Shown: positions 1-6,812 of the stretch, in pieces
Position numbering within the stretch: the first letter of the stretch is position 1
Layout: each line of letters begins with the position of its first letter
NCBI GenBank assembly: GCA_965652545.1
Contig: CBFGWV010000204.1
Location: forward strand, 1 to 8,970
DNA length: 8,970 nucleotides
Direction: 5' to 3'
Origin: CBFGWV01 sp965652545
GTDB taxonomy: Bacteria > Pseudomonadota > Gammaproteobacteria > Competibacterales > Competibacteraceae
The notes under the pieces: generated by a model
Database searches by the model: none
What the model saw: the letters and a program-made list of their open reading frames with translations, nothing else
What the model was told of the DNA's origin: nothing
Made by a program: the position numbers and the translations under genes

Positions 1-7
1 GGCACCC

Positions 8-34
8 GTAGGAGCGCACCCCTGTGCGCGATTG
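8..34. repeat. REP-like palindromic element (GTAG + hairpin)
   Basis: The element begins with the tetranucleotide GTAG at 8-11. It then has a perfect hairpin with arms GCGCAC (14-19) and GTGCGC (24-29) around the loop CCCT, followed by GATTG. This GTAG-plus-hairpin layout is that of the REP elements mobilised by RAYT (REP-associated tyrosine transposase) enzymes in Pseudomonas- and Xanthomonas-like genomes. Only one copy is visible, so repetition in the genome is inferred from the form and not shown. It lies downstream of gspB, outside any gene, which is a typical place for REPs. The element may continue past the left edge or be paired with an inverted copy there. Confidence 0.6.
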
Positions 35-105
35 CCGGGTTACAGCGTCGACCTGCTTGATGTCCGTGCAGTCCGGTATCGCCGGGTTGCGGGGGCCTCG
101 CCCAT

Positions 106-120
106 CCACCGCCGCGGTGG
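106..120. other. GC-rich hairpin downstream of gspB
   Basis: A perfect inverted repeat, CCACCG (106-111) and CGGTGG (115-120) with a 3-base loop, lies 14 bases beyond the gspB stop on the minus strand. It could slow or end transcription of the exeA-gspB operon or protect the mRNA 3' end. No U-tract follows on the minus strand (the next bases are GC-rich), so it does not qualify as a classic intrinsic terminator. The rest of 35-133 shows nothing I can name. Confidence 0.3.
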
Positions 121-133
121 TCGGTCTGACTTG

Positions 134-757
134 TTAGCGCTCGACCGGCAGCAGGAAGCGCTGCCCGAGGAAGGTCAGGATCGCCCCCTGGTTGACGATG
201 TCCTGCACCTGCGGGCCCTCGCGCAGGTTGTCGCCGATGCGGTACTGCACGGCATTGATCATCACGAAGCGCCGCTGTGGCTCCGGGCTGAACACATGTA
301 CGTCCAGGTTCAGCTGCGGCAGCGCCTGGCGAAAGCCCGCGGGCATGGCGAACAACGGTGGCGGCAGTGAGGTTTCGACGGTCACCGGTGGAGGCGGCGG
401 GTCTGGTGCCACCGCGGTTTCGGTCACGACCGGCGGCGGTGGGGCGGGCGCCGCCTCGACGGGTGCAAGTGTGGGTGCGGGCGAGGGCGCTGGTGACGGT
501 GATGGTGCGGACACTACCGGGTTCATCGGCGGTGCCGGCATGGCCGGCGCTGCGATCTGCGGTGCCGGTGTGCGTGGCCACAGCAGCCAGCCGGCCAGTG
601 CGCCGTTGGCGATCAGGAGCACGGCCACGCCGACGATCCACGGCCACCGGCTGCCGCGGCGTTCGGCCGAGGGTGGCGGTAGTGCCCGCAGGTCCGGGGG
701 TTGCCCCAGGTTGCGTTCCTGTTCGGCCTTGCGCAGGGCATCCAGCAGGTAGGACAT
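134..757 (-). CDS. gspB: General secretion pathway protein B (GspB), type II secretion accessory
   Basis: The protein has 207 residues and is a single-pass inner-membrane protein. It has a short cytoplasmic N-terminus (begins MSYLLDALRKAEQER, the usual GspB opening), one hydrophobic segment at about 39-60, a long Pro/Ala-rich periplasmic linker at about 63-135, and a compact C-terminal domain at about 142-204 with the T2SSB-family pattern (LPQLNLDVHVFS, RFVMIN, YRIGDNL, GAILTF). In Aeromonas and related species GspB/ExeB forms a complex with GspA/ExeA that helps the secretin cross and assemble in the peptidoglycan. The start ATG (755-757) overlaps the exeA stop by one base (TGATG), so the two are translationally coupled and co-transcribed. 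A GAGG lies about 10 bases upstream of the ATG. No other gsp genes are visible here, so whether a full type II system exists must be judged elsewhere. The family call is confident; the role is from known homologues. Confidence 0.9.
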   Translation of the reverse strand: MSYLLDALRKAEQERNLGQPPDLRALPPPSAERRGSRWPWIVGVAVLLIANGALAGWLLWPRTPAPQIAAPAMPAPPMNPVVSAPSPSPAPSPAPTLAPVEAAPAPPPPVVTETAVAPDPPPPPVTVETSLPPPLFAMPAGFRQALPQLNLDVHVFSPEPQRRFVMINAVQYRIGDNLREGPQVQDIVNQGAILTFLGQRFLLPVER

Positions 758-2550
758 CAGGGGCGCGCCTCGTCCGAGCCGATCCAGGGCGGTACTGGTT
801 CGCCGCTCAATTGGCTGAGCATGATCAATGTGCGGGCACCGGCGAGGCCGTCGACGGTGAGCCCGTGCTGCGCCTGGAAGGCGCGGATCCGCTGCCCGAG
901 TGCCTGGTCGAAGGTGCCGACACCGTCGCCGGCTTCCGCGCCGGCGCCGGTGACCTGGGCCAGCCGGCGACGCAGCCAGAGGACTTCGTCACCGCGGCTG
1001 GCCGGTCCGATCAGTACGCTCTCGACCGGAGGTTGCCAGAGCATGACGGCGTCACCGGTCCATAGGCCGTCGATCAGCAACTGTGGTACCGGACGGCTTC
1101 CGTTTCCCGTATCGACCCACACTTTGTCACCGTCGGCGCGCACGACGAGGATGTCGTCATAGCGGTCGCCAAGGTCCAGGGTCATCACCACCGGCAGGCG
1201 GAAGCGTTCGATGGCGTTCCAGTCGACGATGCCGTCCAGGCACCGCAGACCTTGTCGCAGCGCCCATTCGCAGACGCGGCTGGGCTCGTCGGTGGCCTCC
1301 CGCGACCAATGCTGCGCCAGGCGGGCCCATGGGTCGGTCGCCAGAGCCAAGTCCAGCGGGTCTGGTTCGGGTTCGGGCGGCGGTGCCGGCTGGGGCGTGG
1401 ACAATACTGGCCCGTTGAGGGGTAGCGGCTGTTCACTCGCCGCCTGTGTGGCCGGTGCTGGCGCCGGTACCGGCGTCGATGGGGCTGGTGCGGCCGACGG
1501 TGGCGCGTTCATCGGGGTGAGCACGACGGGGTCGACACGCGGCGGTTGCGCCACCGTCTCCGGCGGGTCGGCGGAGGTGGCAGCCGGCACGGCGGCGGGC
1601 TCCGGATCGGCCCACCAGCCCAGCAGCGCGTCCATGCCGCCCTCAGGGTAGCGGAAGGCCATGACCGCGCTGGCGCCGAGCACCGCGCCGCCAAGCACTG
1701 CGGCGGCCAGCCACAGCGGCCGCAATCCGCCCGGCGGGCGGGTGCCGCGCAGGGCTTCCTTGGCCGCGCGACGGACTACACCGGCGGTCACCCGGTCACT
1801 CTCCGCGGCGTAGGCGCCGGTGAGCGCGCGATCGCAAATGATGTTGATCAGGCGTGGGACACCATTGGAGCGGCTGTATACCGCGGCGACCGCCGCCTGG
1901 GTGAACAGGGGACGGCGGCAGCCCACGACGGTCAGCCGATGGCGGATATACGTGTCGGTTTCTTCGCGGCTGAGCGGGGTCAGGTGATAACGGGCGGTGA
2001 TCCGCTGGGCGAGCTGGCGCAGGTCTTCCCGCTTGAGCAGCTCGGCGAGTTCGGGCTGGCCGACCAGGATGATGCGCAGCAGCTTGTGCTTGTGCGTCTC
2101 CAGGTTGGTCAGCAGGCGCACTTGTTCGAGCACATCTCGGCTGAGGTTCTGCGCCTCGTCGATCACTAGCACGGTGCGCCGGCCGCGGGCATGGGCCTCC
2201 AGCAGGTAGCGGCTCAGGGCGTCGGTGAGCTGCTTGAGGGTGGGCGCGGGGCGCGGGTAGTCGACACGCAGCTCGTCGGCGATCGCGGCGAGAAACTCAT
2301 CCACGGTGAGTCGCGGATTGAGGACCAGGGCCAGGTCGACGGCATCCAGGTGCTGTTCGACCAGGGCACGGATCAGCGTCGTCTTGCCCGTGCCCACCTC
2401 CCCGGTGAGCTGGACGAAACCGCCGTATTCGCCCATGCCGTAAAGCAAATGGGCGAGTGCCTCCTGGTGGCGGGGGCTCATATAGATGAAGCCCGGGTCC
2501 GGCGTAATGGAGAACGCCTGGTCCCGGAGCCCGAAATGCGCCGCGTACAT
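757..2550 (-). CDS. exeA: ExeA/GspA-type AAA ATPase with periplasmic peptidoglycan-binding domain
   Basis: The protein has 597 residues and is a membrane ATPase that partners GspB in secretin assembly. Residues 1-270 form the cytoplasmic AAA module: Walker A GEVGTGKT at 50-57, Walker B TVLVIDEAQ at 126-134, a sensor-like LVGQPEL at 162-168, and GVPRLIN at 230-236. A transmembrane segment spans about 279-299. A Pro/Ala-rich linker follows (about 305-403), then a folded region at about 408-508, and a putative peptidoglycan-binding type 1 domain at about 518-580 (VLWLRRRLAQ, IRAFQAQHGL, VDGLAGARTL). I chose the ATG at 2548-2550 because the family begins MY..HFGL...F.ITPDP and AGGAT sits just upstream. 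A longer reading from 2676 would add 42 residues without family character and run through the sufR promoter region. Only two cysteines (427 and 437) lie in the periplasmic part, so a disulfide is possible. It shares one base with gspB. Confidence 0.92.
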   Translation of the reverse strand: MYAAHFGLRDQAFSITPDPGFIYMSPRHQEALAHLLYGMGEYGGFVQLTGEVGTGKTTLIRALVEQHLDAVDLALVLNPRLTVDEFLAAIADELRVDYPRPAPTLKQLTDALSRYLLEAHARGRRTVLVIDEAQNLSRDVLEQVRLLTNLETHKHKLLRIILVGQPELAELLKREDLRQLAQRITARYHLTPLSREETDTYIRHRLTVVGCRRPLFTQAAVAAVYSRSNGVPRLINIICDRALTGAYAAESDRVTAGVVRRAAKEALRGTRPPGGLRPLWLAAAVLGGAVLGASAVMAFRYPEGGMDALLGWWADPEPAAVPAATSADPPETVAQPPRVDPVVLTPMNAPPSAAPAPSTPVPAPAPATQAASEQPLPLNGPVLSTPQPAPPPEPEPDPLDLALATDPWARLAQHWSREATDEPSRVCEWALRQGLRCLDGIVDWNAIERFRLPVVMTLDLGDRYDDILVVRADGDKVWVDTGNGSRPVPQLLIDGLWTGDAVMLWQPPVESVLIGPASRGDEVLWLRRRLAQVTGAGAEAGDGVGTFDQALGQRIRAFQAQHGLTVDGLAGARTLIMLSQLSGEPVPPWIGSDEARP

Positions 2551-2579
2551 GAACGATCCTGGACGAACTCTAGCGGCCC

Positions 2580-2585
2580 AGTATA
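2580..2585 (-). promoter_or_regulatory. Possible -10 element for exeA-gspB
   Basis: On the minus strand this reads TATACT, five of six matches to the sigma70 -10 consensus, about 30 bases upstream of the exeA ATG. No good -35 hexamer lies 16-18 bases further upstream (the best-spaced bases match poorly), so this is a weak candidate based on one element only. Confidence 0.3.
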
Positions 2586-2642
2586 CCCAGCGGGGCCGGT
2601 CGCCACGACGCCTTTGCATCGCTTTGGCGTCGCTCGGGCAGA

Positions 2643-2671
2643 TTGCCGGGAACCTTGGCGGACGATATAGT
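2643..2671 (+). promoter_or_regulatory. Sigma70-type promoter of the SUF operon
   Basis: TTGCCG (2643-2648, four of six matches to TTGACA) is followed after exactly 17 bases by TATAGT (2666-2671, five of six matches to TATAAT). The predicted start of transcription is near 2678, giving a leader of about 30 bases before the regulator ATG at 2709. Position, spacing and orientation all suit the operon that follows. The predicted start site has not been tested. Confidence 0.6.
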
Positions 2672-2689
2672 ACCAATTCGGTACGAATT
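2670..2689. promoter_or_regulatory. Palindromic operator candidate over the SUF promoter
   Basis: GTACC (2670-2674), AATTC (2675-2679), GGTAC (2680-2684) and GAATT (2685-2689) follow each other directly. The first and third blocks are perfect inverted repeats around a 5-base spacer. The second and fourth are a further perfect inverted pair, offset by five bases. The outer palindrome overlaps the last two bases of the -10 element and the predicted transcription start, which is where a repressor dimer would block RNA polymerase. The obvious candidate to bind it is the Rrf2 regulator encoded just downstream. That link is inference from position and from the known autoregulation of IscR-like proteins. 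Confidence 0.55.
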
Positions 2690-2708
2690 AACTGGAGCCC
2701 TGTGCCCC

Positions 2709-3218
2709 ATGTTGCGGATCACCCGAGAAACAGATTACGGCATCGTGCTGCTGACCGACATGGCCAGGCATCGCGACGATGCCTTCACCGCGGCCAGCCT
2801 CGCCGAGCGCCAGCACCTGCCGGTGCCGATGGTAAGCAAAGTGCTCAAGGCGCTGGCCCGCGCCGGTATCCTGGAGTCGCGCCGTGGCGCCCAGGGTGGC
2901 TACAGCTTGGCGATGACGCCCGAGAAAGTCTCCGCCGCCTCGATCATCGAGGCCCTGGAGGGCCCGATCGCCATCACCGAGTGCACTCAGGACGACAGCG
3001 CGTGTGTACACGAAGGGCACTGCGGGATGTCCAACCACTGGATGCGCATCAATACAGCCATCCGCACCGCACTGGAACACATCAGCCTGGGTGAATTGAG
3101 CCAGGTGCAACACCCCGTCGAGTTCATCCCCCGGGCCTCCCTCGCATTGAACGGCAAGGTGTCCTTGCCCGAGGTGACCGAGCCCGCTGCGATCGTGCCC
3201 CATGTGATAGAGGTCTAG
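2709..3218 (+). CDS. Rrf2-family Fe-S-sensing regulator of the SUF operon
   Basis: The protein has 169 residues and is an IscR relative. It begins MLRITRETDYGIVLL, the normal Rrf2 opening, which supports the ATG at 2709. GGAG at 2694-2697 is 11 bases upstream, a slightly long spacing. The winged helix-turn-helix spans about 8-70, with a recognition helix around VPMVSKVLKAL (39-49) and the wing SRRGAQGGYSL (57-67). Cysteines 92, 99 and 105 (CX6CX5C) with His110 nearby form the likely cluster-binding loop. E. coli IscR has CX5CX5C plus His107. The composition and position match the SUF-linked Rrf2 subfamily (the TIGR02944 type). It is the first gene of the operon, 3 bases before sufB, so it is expected to adjust SUF expression to Fe-S status and probably to repress its own promoter. 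The C-terminal ~30 residues look poorly structured. The cluster type and the DNA site are untested. Confidence 0.92.
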   Translation: MLRITRETDYGIVLLTDMARHRDDAFTAASLAERQHLPVPMVSKVLKALARAGILESRRGAQGGYSLAMTPEKVSAASIIEALEGPIAITECTQDDSACVHEGHCGMSNHWMRINTAIRTALEHISLGELSQVQHPVEFIPRASLALNGKVSLPEVTEPAAIVPHVIEV

Positions 3219-3221
3219 ACC

Positions 3222-4670
3222 ATGACTGATTCCGCTCAGACACTCGAGCAACTGACCGAGCAAGGCTACAAGTTCGGGTTTGTCACCGATATCGAGCAGG
3301 ACACGGTGGCACCGGGGCTGAACGAGGATGTAATCCGCTTCATCTCGGCCAAGAAAGACGAGCCGCAGTGGTTGCTGGACTGGCGTCTGGACGCCTACCG
3401 CAACTGGCTGACCATGGAATCGCCCGACTGGGCGGCATTGAATATTGCCCCCATCGACTACCAGGGCATCTCGTACTACTCCTCGCCGAAGAAAAAAGGC
3501 GACGGCCCCAAGAGTCTGGACGAGGTCGATCCCGAGCTGCTGCGCACCTACGCGAAGCTGGGCATCCCGTTGCACGAGCAGGAGATTCTTGCCGGTGTGG
3601 CCGTCGATGCGGTGTTCGATTCCGTATCGGTGGCGACCAGCTACAAGGGCAAGCTCAAGGAGAAGGGCATCATTTTCTGCTCCTTCTCCGAGGCCGTGCA
3701 GGAGCACCCGGAACTGGTCCGTCAGTACCTCGGTACGGTGGTGCCGAAGAAGGACAATTACTTCGCAGCGCTCAATTCGGCGGTGTTCACCGACGGTTCG
3801 TTCGTGTTCATCCCCAAGGGCGTGCGCTGCCCGATGGAGCTGTCCACGTATTTCCGCATCAATGCCGCCAATACCGGGCAGTTCGAACGCACGCTGATCA
3901 TCGCCGAGGAGGGCAGCTACGTCTCCTACCTCGAGGGCTGCACGGCGCCCCAGCGCGATGAAAACCAGCTGCACGCGGCGGTGGTCGAGTTGATCACGCT
4001 GGACGATGCCACGATCAAGTATTCCACGGTGCAGAACTGGTATCCCGGCGACAAGGACGGCAAGGGCGGTATCTACAACTTCGTCACCAAGCGCGGCCTG
4101 TGCAAGGGCAAGCGCTCGAAAATCTCCTGGACCCAGGTCGAGACCGGTTCGGCGATCACCTGGAAGTACCCCAGTTGCGTGCTGCGCGGCGACGACTCGG
4201 TGGGCGAGTTCTACTCCGTCGCCCTGACGCGCGACTGCCAGCAGGCCGATACCGGCACCAAGATGATCCACATCGGCAAGAACACGCGCTCAACCATCGT
4301 CTCCAAGGGCATTTCGGCGGGACGGGCGCAAAACGCTTATCGCGGGCTGGTGCGCATGACGCCGACGGCGACCAATGCGCGCAACCACTCGCAGTGCGAC
4401 TCCTTGCTCATGGGCGATCAGTGCGGGGCGCACACCTTTCCTTACATCGACGTGCAGACGCCCACCGGCCAAGTGGAGCATGAGGCGACCACCTCGAAGA
4501 TCAGCGAAGACCAGGTGTTCTACTGCAACCAGCGGGGCATCAGCACCGAGGATGCGGTGAGCCTGATCGTCAACGGCTTCTGCAAAGAGGTGTTCAAGGA
4601 GCTGCCCATGGAGTTCGCGGTCGAGGCCCAGAAACTCATCGAGCTGAAGCTCGAAGGCACCGTCGGTTAA
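3222..4670 (+). CDS. sufB: Fe-S cluster scaffold subunit SufB
   Basis: The protein has 482 residues, slightly shorter than the 495 of E. coli SufB. It is the core scaffold subunit of the cytosolic SufBC2D complex on which new clusters form. It has the full SufB pattern: a N-terminal helical part (about 1-120), then the beta-helix core and a C-terminal helical region that docks SufC. By alignment from memory with E. coli SufB, Cys240 (in YLEGCTAPQRD) corresponds to Cys254, the persulfide entry residue. Cys392 (in QCDSLLMG) corresponds to Cys405, and Glu421 (in EHEATTSKI) to Glu434, both linked to cluster formation at the SufB-SufD interface. GAGG at 3210-3213 lies 8 bases before the ATG, and the gene starts 3 bases after the regulator stop. 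A long open frame on the opposite strand here is a GC-bias shadow. The identification is secure. Confidence 0.98.
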   Translation: MTDSAQTLEQLTEQGYKFGFVTDIEQDTVAPGLNEDVIRFISAKKDEPQWLLDWRLDAYRNWLTMESPDWAALNIAPIDYQGISYYSSPKKKGDGPKSLDEVDPELLRTYAKLGIPLHEQEILAGVAVDAVFDSVSVATSYKGKLKEKGIIFCSFSEAVQEHPELVRQYLGTVVPKKDNYFAALNSAVFTDGSFVFIPKGVRCPMELSTYFRINAANTGQFERTLIIAEEGSYVSYLEGCTAPQRDENQLHAAVVELITLDDATIKYSTVQNWYPGDKDGKGGIYNFVTKRGLCKGKRSKISWTQVETGSAITWKYPSCVLRGDDSVGEFYSVALTRDCQQADTGTKMIHIGKNTRSTIVSKGISAGRAQNAYRGLVRMTPTATNARNHSQCDSLLMGDQCGAHTFPYIDVQTPTGQVEHEATTSKISEDQVFYCNQRGISTEDAVSLIVNGFCKEVFKELPMEFAVEAQKLIELKLEGTVG

Positions 4671-4732
4671 TCCTTACATCCAAAGCGGCGGCCATGAACG
4701 TCGCGAACAGTCATCGGAGAGTCGATAACACC

Positions 4733-5503
4733 ATGCTTGAGATCAAGAACCTGCACGTCACCGTGGATGGAAAGCGCATCCTCGAGGGCATCGACCTGAC
4801 CGTCAACGCGGGCGAAGTGCACGCCATCATGGGGCCGAACGGCTCCGGCAAGAGCACCCTGGCCAATGTGATCGCCGGTCGTGAAGGCTATGAGGTCACT
4901 GACGGCGAAGTGCGGTTCCTGGGCAAGGATCTTCTCGCACTGGCGCCCGAGGAGCGTGCCTGGGCGGGGTTGTTCCTGGCCTTCCAATACCCGGTGGAGA
5001 TCCCCGGGGTCAACAATCTGTACTTCCTGAAGGCCTCGCTCAATGCTCTGCGCAAGGCGCGCGGCGAAGACGACCTGGATGCCATGGATTTCTACCATCT
5101 GGTCCAGGAGCGCATGGCGCGGGTAAAAATGGACGAGAGCTTCCTCAAGCGCCCGGTCAACGAAGGCTTCTCCGGCGGTGAGAAGAAGCGCAACGAGGTC
5201 CTGCAGATGTCGGTCATGGAGCCCGCGTTCGCGGTGTTGGACGAGACCGACTCGGGCCTGGACATCGATGCGCTCAAGGTCGTCGCCGATGGCGTCAACG
5301 CCTTGCGCGGCCCCGATCGCGGCTTCCTGGTGATTACCCATTACCAGCGCCTGCTGGACTACATCGTCCCGGATGTGGTGCACGTTCTGGTCAACGGACG
5401 CATCGTCAAGTCCGGCGACAAGGCCTTGGCGATGGAGTTGGAGGCCCAGGGCTACGCCTTGTATCAAGGCGCGAAAGCGGGCCATTCGCGAGTCGGCGCG
5501 TAA
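4733..5503 (+). CDS. sufC: SUF ATPase subunit SufC
   Basis: The protein has 256 residues (E. coli SufC has 248) and is a soluble ABC-type ATPase. It binds SufB and SufD and couples ATP hydrolysis to rearrangement of the scaffold. All ABC elements are present: Walker A GPNGSGKST at 34-42 (Lys40), Q-loop Gln85 in LAFQYP, signature FSGGEKKRNE at 146-155, Walker B AVLDE with Asp170/Glu171, D-loop SGLD at 174-177, and switch His203 in ITHYQ. Lys40, Glu171 and His203 have the same numbers as in the E. coli protein, which supports starting at the ATG at 4733. GGAGAG at 4716-4721 is 11 bases upstream. An in-frame ATG at 4694 would add 13 residues but lacks family support. The 62-base gap after sufB is the widest in the operon. 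The last ~10 residues are a short variable tail. Confidence 0.98.
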   Translation: MLEIKNLHVTVDGKRILEGIDLTVNAGEVHAIMGPNGSGKSTLANVIAGREGYEVTDGEVRFLGKDLLALAPEERAWAGLFLAFQYPVEIPGVNNLYFLKASLNALRKARGEDDLDAMDFYHLVQERMARVKMDESFLKRPVNEGFSGGEKKRNEVLQMSVMEPAFAVLDETDSGLDIDALKVVADGVNALRGPDRGFLVITHYQRLLDYIVPDVVHVLVNGRIVKSGDKALAMELEAQGYALYQGAKAGHSRVGA

Positions 5504-5513
5504 GGGGGCTGAT

Positions 5514-6812
5514 ATGGCACATGCCGCACTACGCTTACCCGACGCCTACCGGCCGCAGTTCGATGCCTTCGACGCCGCGCAGGATGTCCCCTGTGCGTTG
5601 CAGACGCTGCGCCGCGCGGCCTTCGAGCGCTTCGAGGCGTTGGGCCTGCCGGGGCGTCGCCAAGAGGCCTGGCGGTTCACCGAGCTGGCCGGCCTGGGCG
5701 AACAGTCCTTCACGCTGGCGACCGACGTGCCGCTGGATGCCGCTGCGTTGCCTGCCCACCCAACCGGTCCGCGGGTGGTTCTGGTCAACGGCCGGATGCA
5801 TGCGGGTTTGTCGAACCTCGCCGACCTGCCGGACGGCCTGAGCGTCACCTCGCTCATCGAGGGCGGTGCGGATGCCGGCATGATCGACGCCCTGGCCGAT
5901 GAGCCGGCGCTGCTCGATCACCCGTTCGCCGCGCTGGGCCAAGCCTTCGCGGCCGACGCGGTGCGTGTCCAGGTCGCTGCCGGTGCCGATCTCTCCGGGG
6001 TCGTGCTGTCGGTCCTGGTCGTCAATCGCGGCGACGACGCGATGGTCTTGCCGCGCGTGCGCATCGAGGTCGCCGATGGCGCCCGCGCGGCCGTGTTCAT
6101 CGCCCACAGTGGCGAAGGGCGCTACCTATCCGCCCCGTTGGTCGACCTGCGGGTCGCGGATGACGCCCGGCTGACGTTGGTACAAGTACAGTCGGATGCG
6201 CTCGAGGCCTGGCATATGGCCAGCGTGCGGGCACAGGTCGGCGCTGGCGCTAACCTTGTGCTGCAAAGCCTGCATGCCGGTGGCCGCATAGCGCGTACCG
6301 ATCTGTGGGTGCGTCTGGCCGGCGAGACGGCCAACGCCACGCTCGATGGCTTGGTGCTGGCGCGCGACCAGCAAGTCGGCGACCACCACGTCCGCCTGGA
6401 GCACGCGGTGCCTCACGGCACCAGCGAGCAGGTGTTTCGCGGCATTCTGCGCGATGCGGGCAAGGCGGTGTTCGACGGCCTCATCCATGTCGCCCCGGGG
6501 GCGCAGAAGACTGACGCGGCGCAGACTAGCCGCAATCTGCTGCTTTCGCCCAAGGCCAAGGGCCTGGCCATGCCGCGGCTGGAGATCTACGCCGACGACG
6601 TCAAATGCAGCCACGGCTCGACCGCCGGTTACCTGGATGCCGATGCGCTGTTCTACCTGCGCGCCCGCGGCATTCCGGAGTCCGTCGCCCGCGGCATGCT
6701 GGTGGCGGCCTTTGCCCGTGACAGCCTGGAGCGGGTGGACATACCGGCATTGCGGGACCATTTGGAAACCCTGCTTGAGGCTCAATGGAGCCGATTCGTG
6801 GAGGATCGCTGA
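5514..6812 (+). CDS. sufD: Fe-S scaffold subunit SufD
   Basis: The protein has 432 residues, near the 423 of E. coli SufD. It is a paralogue of SufB that pairs with it in the SufBC2D complex. The N-terminal helical region carries the conserved RQEAWRFTEL element (49-58). The middle is the repetitive beta-helix, and the end has the family hallmark YADDVKCSHGST, with Cys365 and His367 corresponding to E. coli Cys358 and His360. The latter histidine is needed for cluster formation at the SufB interface. FYLRARGI and the following helices form the SufC-binding end. The ATG at 5514 follows a purine-rich AGGGGG (5503-5508) by 5 bases. The same frame is open upstream into sufC but only as a shadow. 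The stop overlaps the sufS start by one base (TGATG), indicating coupled translation. As is usual for SufD, it is less conserved than SufB. Confidence 0.97.
   Translation: MAHAALRLPDAYRPQFDAFDAAQDVPCALQTLRRAAFERFEALGLPGRRQEAWRFTELAGLGEQSFTLATDVPLDAAALPAHPTGPRVVLVNGRMHAGLSNLADLPDGLSVTSLIEGGADAGMIDALADEPALLDHPFAALGQAFAADAVRVQVAAGADLSGVVLSVLVVNRGDDAMVLPRVRIEVADGARAAVFIAHSGEGRYLSAPLVDLRVADDARLTLVQVQSDALEAWHMASVRAQVGAGANLVLQSLHAGGRIARTDLWVRLAGETANATLDGLVLARDQQVGDHHVRLEHAVPHGTSEQVFRGILRDAGKAVFDGLIHVAPGAQKTDAAQTSRNLLLSPKAKGLAMPRLEIYADDVKCSHGSTAGYLDADALFYLRARGIPESVARGMLVAAFARDSLERVDIPALRDHLETLLEAQWSRFVEDR

Noticed and set aside
31..91. Similar short strings near 31-44 and 78-91 (both contain GCCGGGTT)
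   Set aside because: The matching core is too short and the flanks differ, so it is not a supportable second REP copy.
400..570. Repetitive GC-rich stretch resembling tandem repeats
   Set aside because: It is the Pro/Ala-rich linker of GspB. The repetition is irregular at the DNA level and explained by protein composition.
358..1162. Long plus-strand open frames opposite gspB and the end of exeA
   Set aside because: They arise from the Pro/Ala-rich linker codons read on the other strand, and the translations are low-complexity Arg/Gly/Ala sequence.
2551..2676. N-terminal extension of ExeA to an ATG at 2676
   Set aside because: The extra 42 residues are Arg/Pro-rich without family likeness and would run through the intergenic promoter region. 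The ATG at 2550 has a ribosome-binding site and the family start.
2688..4271. 527-codon open frame on the minus strand, antisense to the regulator and sufB
   Set aside because: Its translation is rich in His, Arg, Gly and Leu with no family pattern, and it mirrors highly conserved coding sequence on the plus strand. It is a GC-bias shadow.
4667..5485. 272-codon open frame on the minus strand, antisense to sufC
   Set aside because: It lies opposite a fully conserved ABC ATPase and has no motif of its own.
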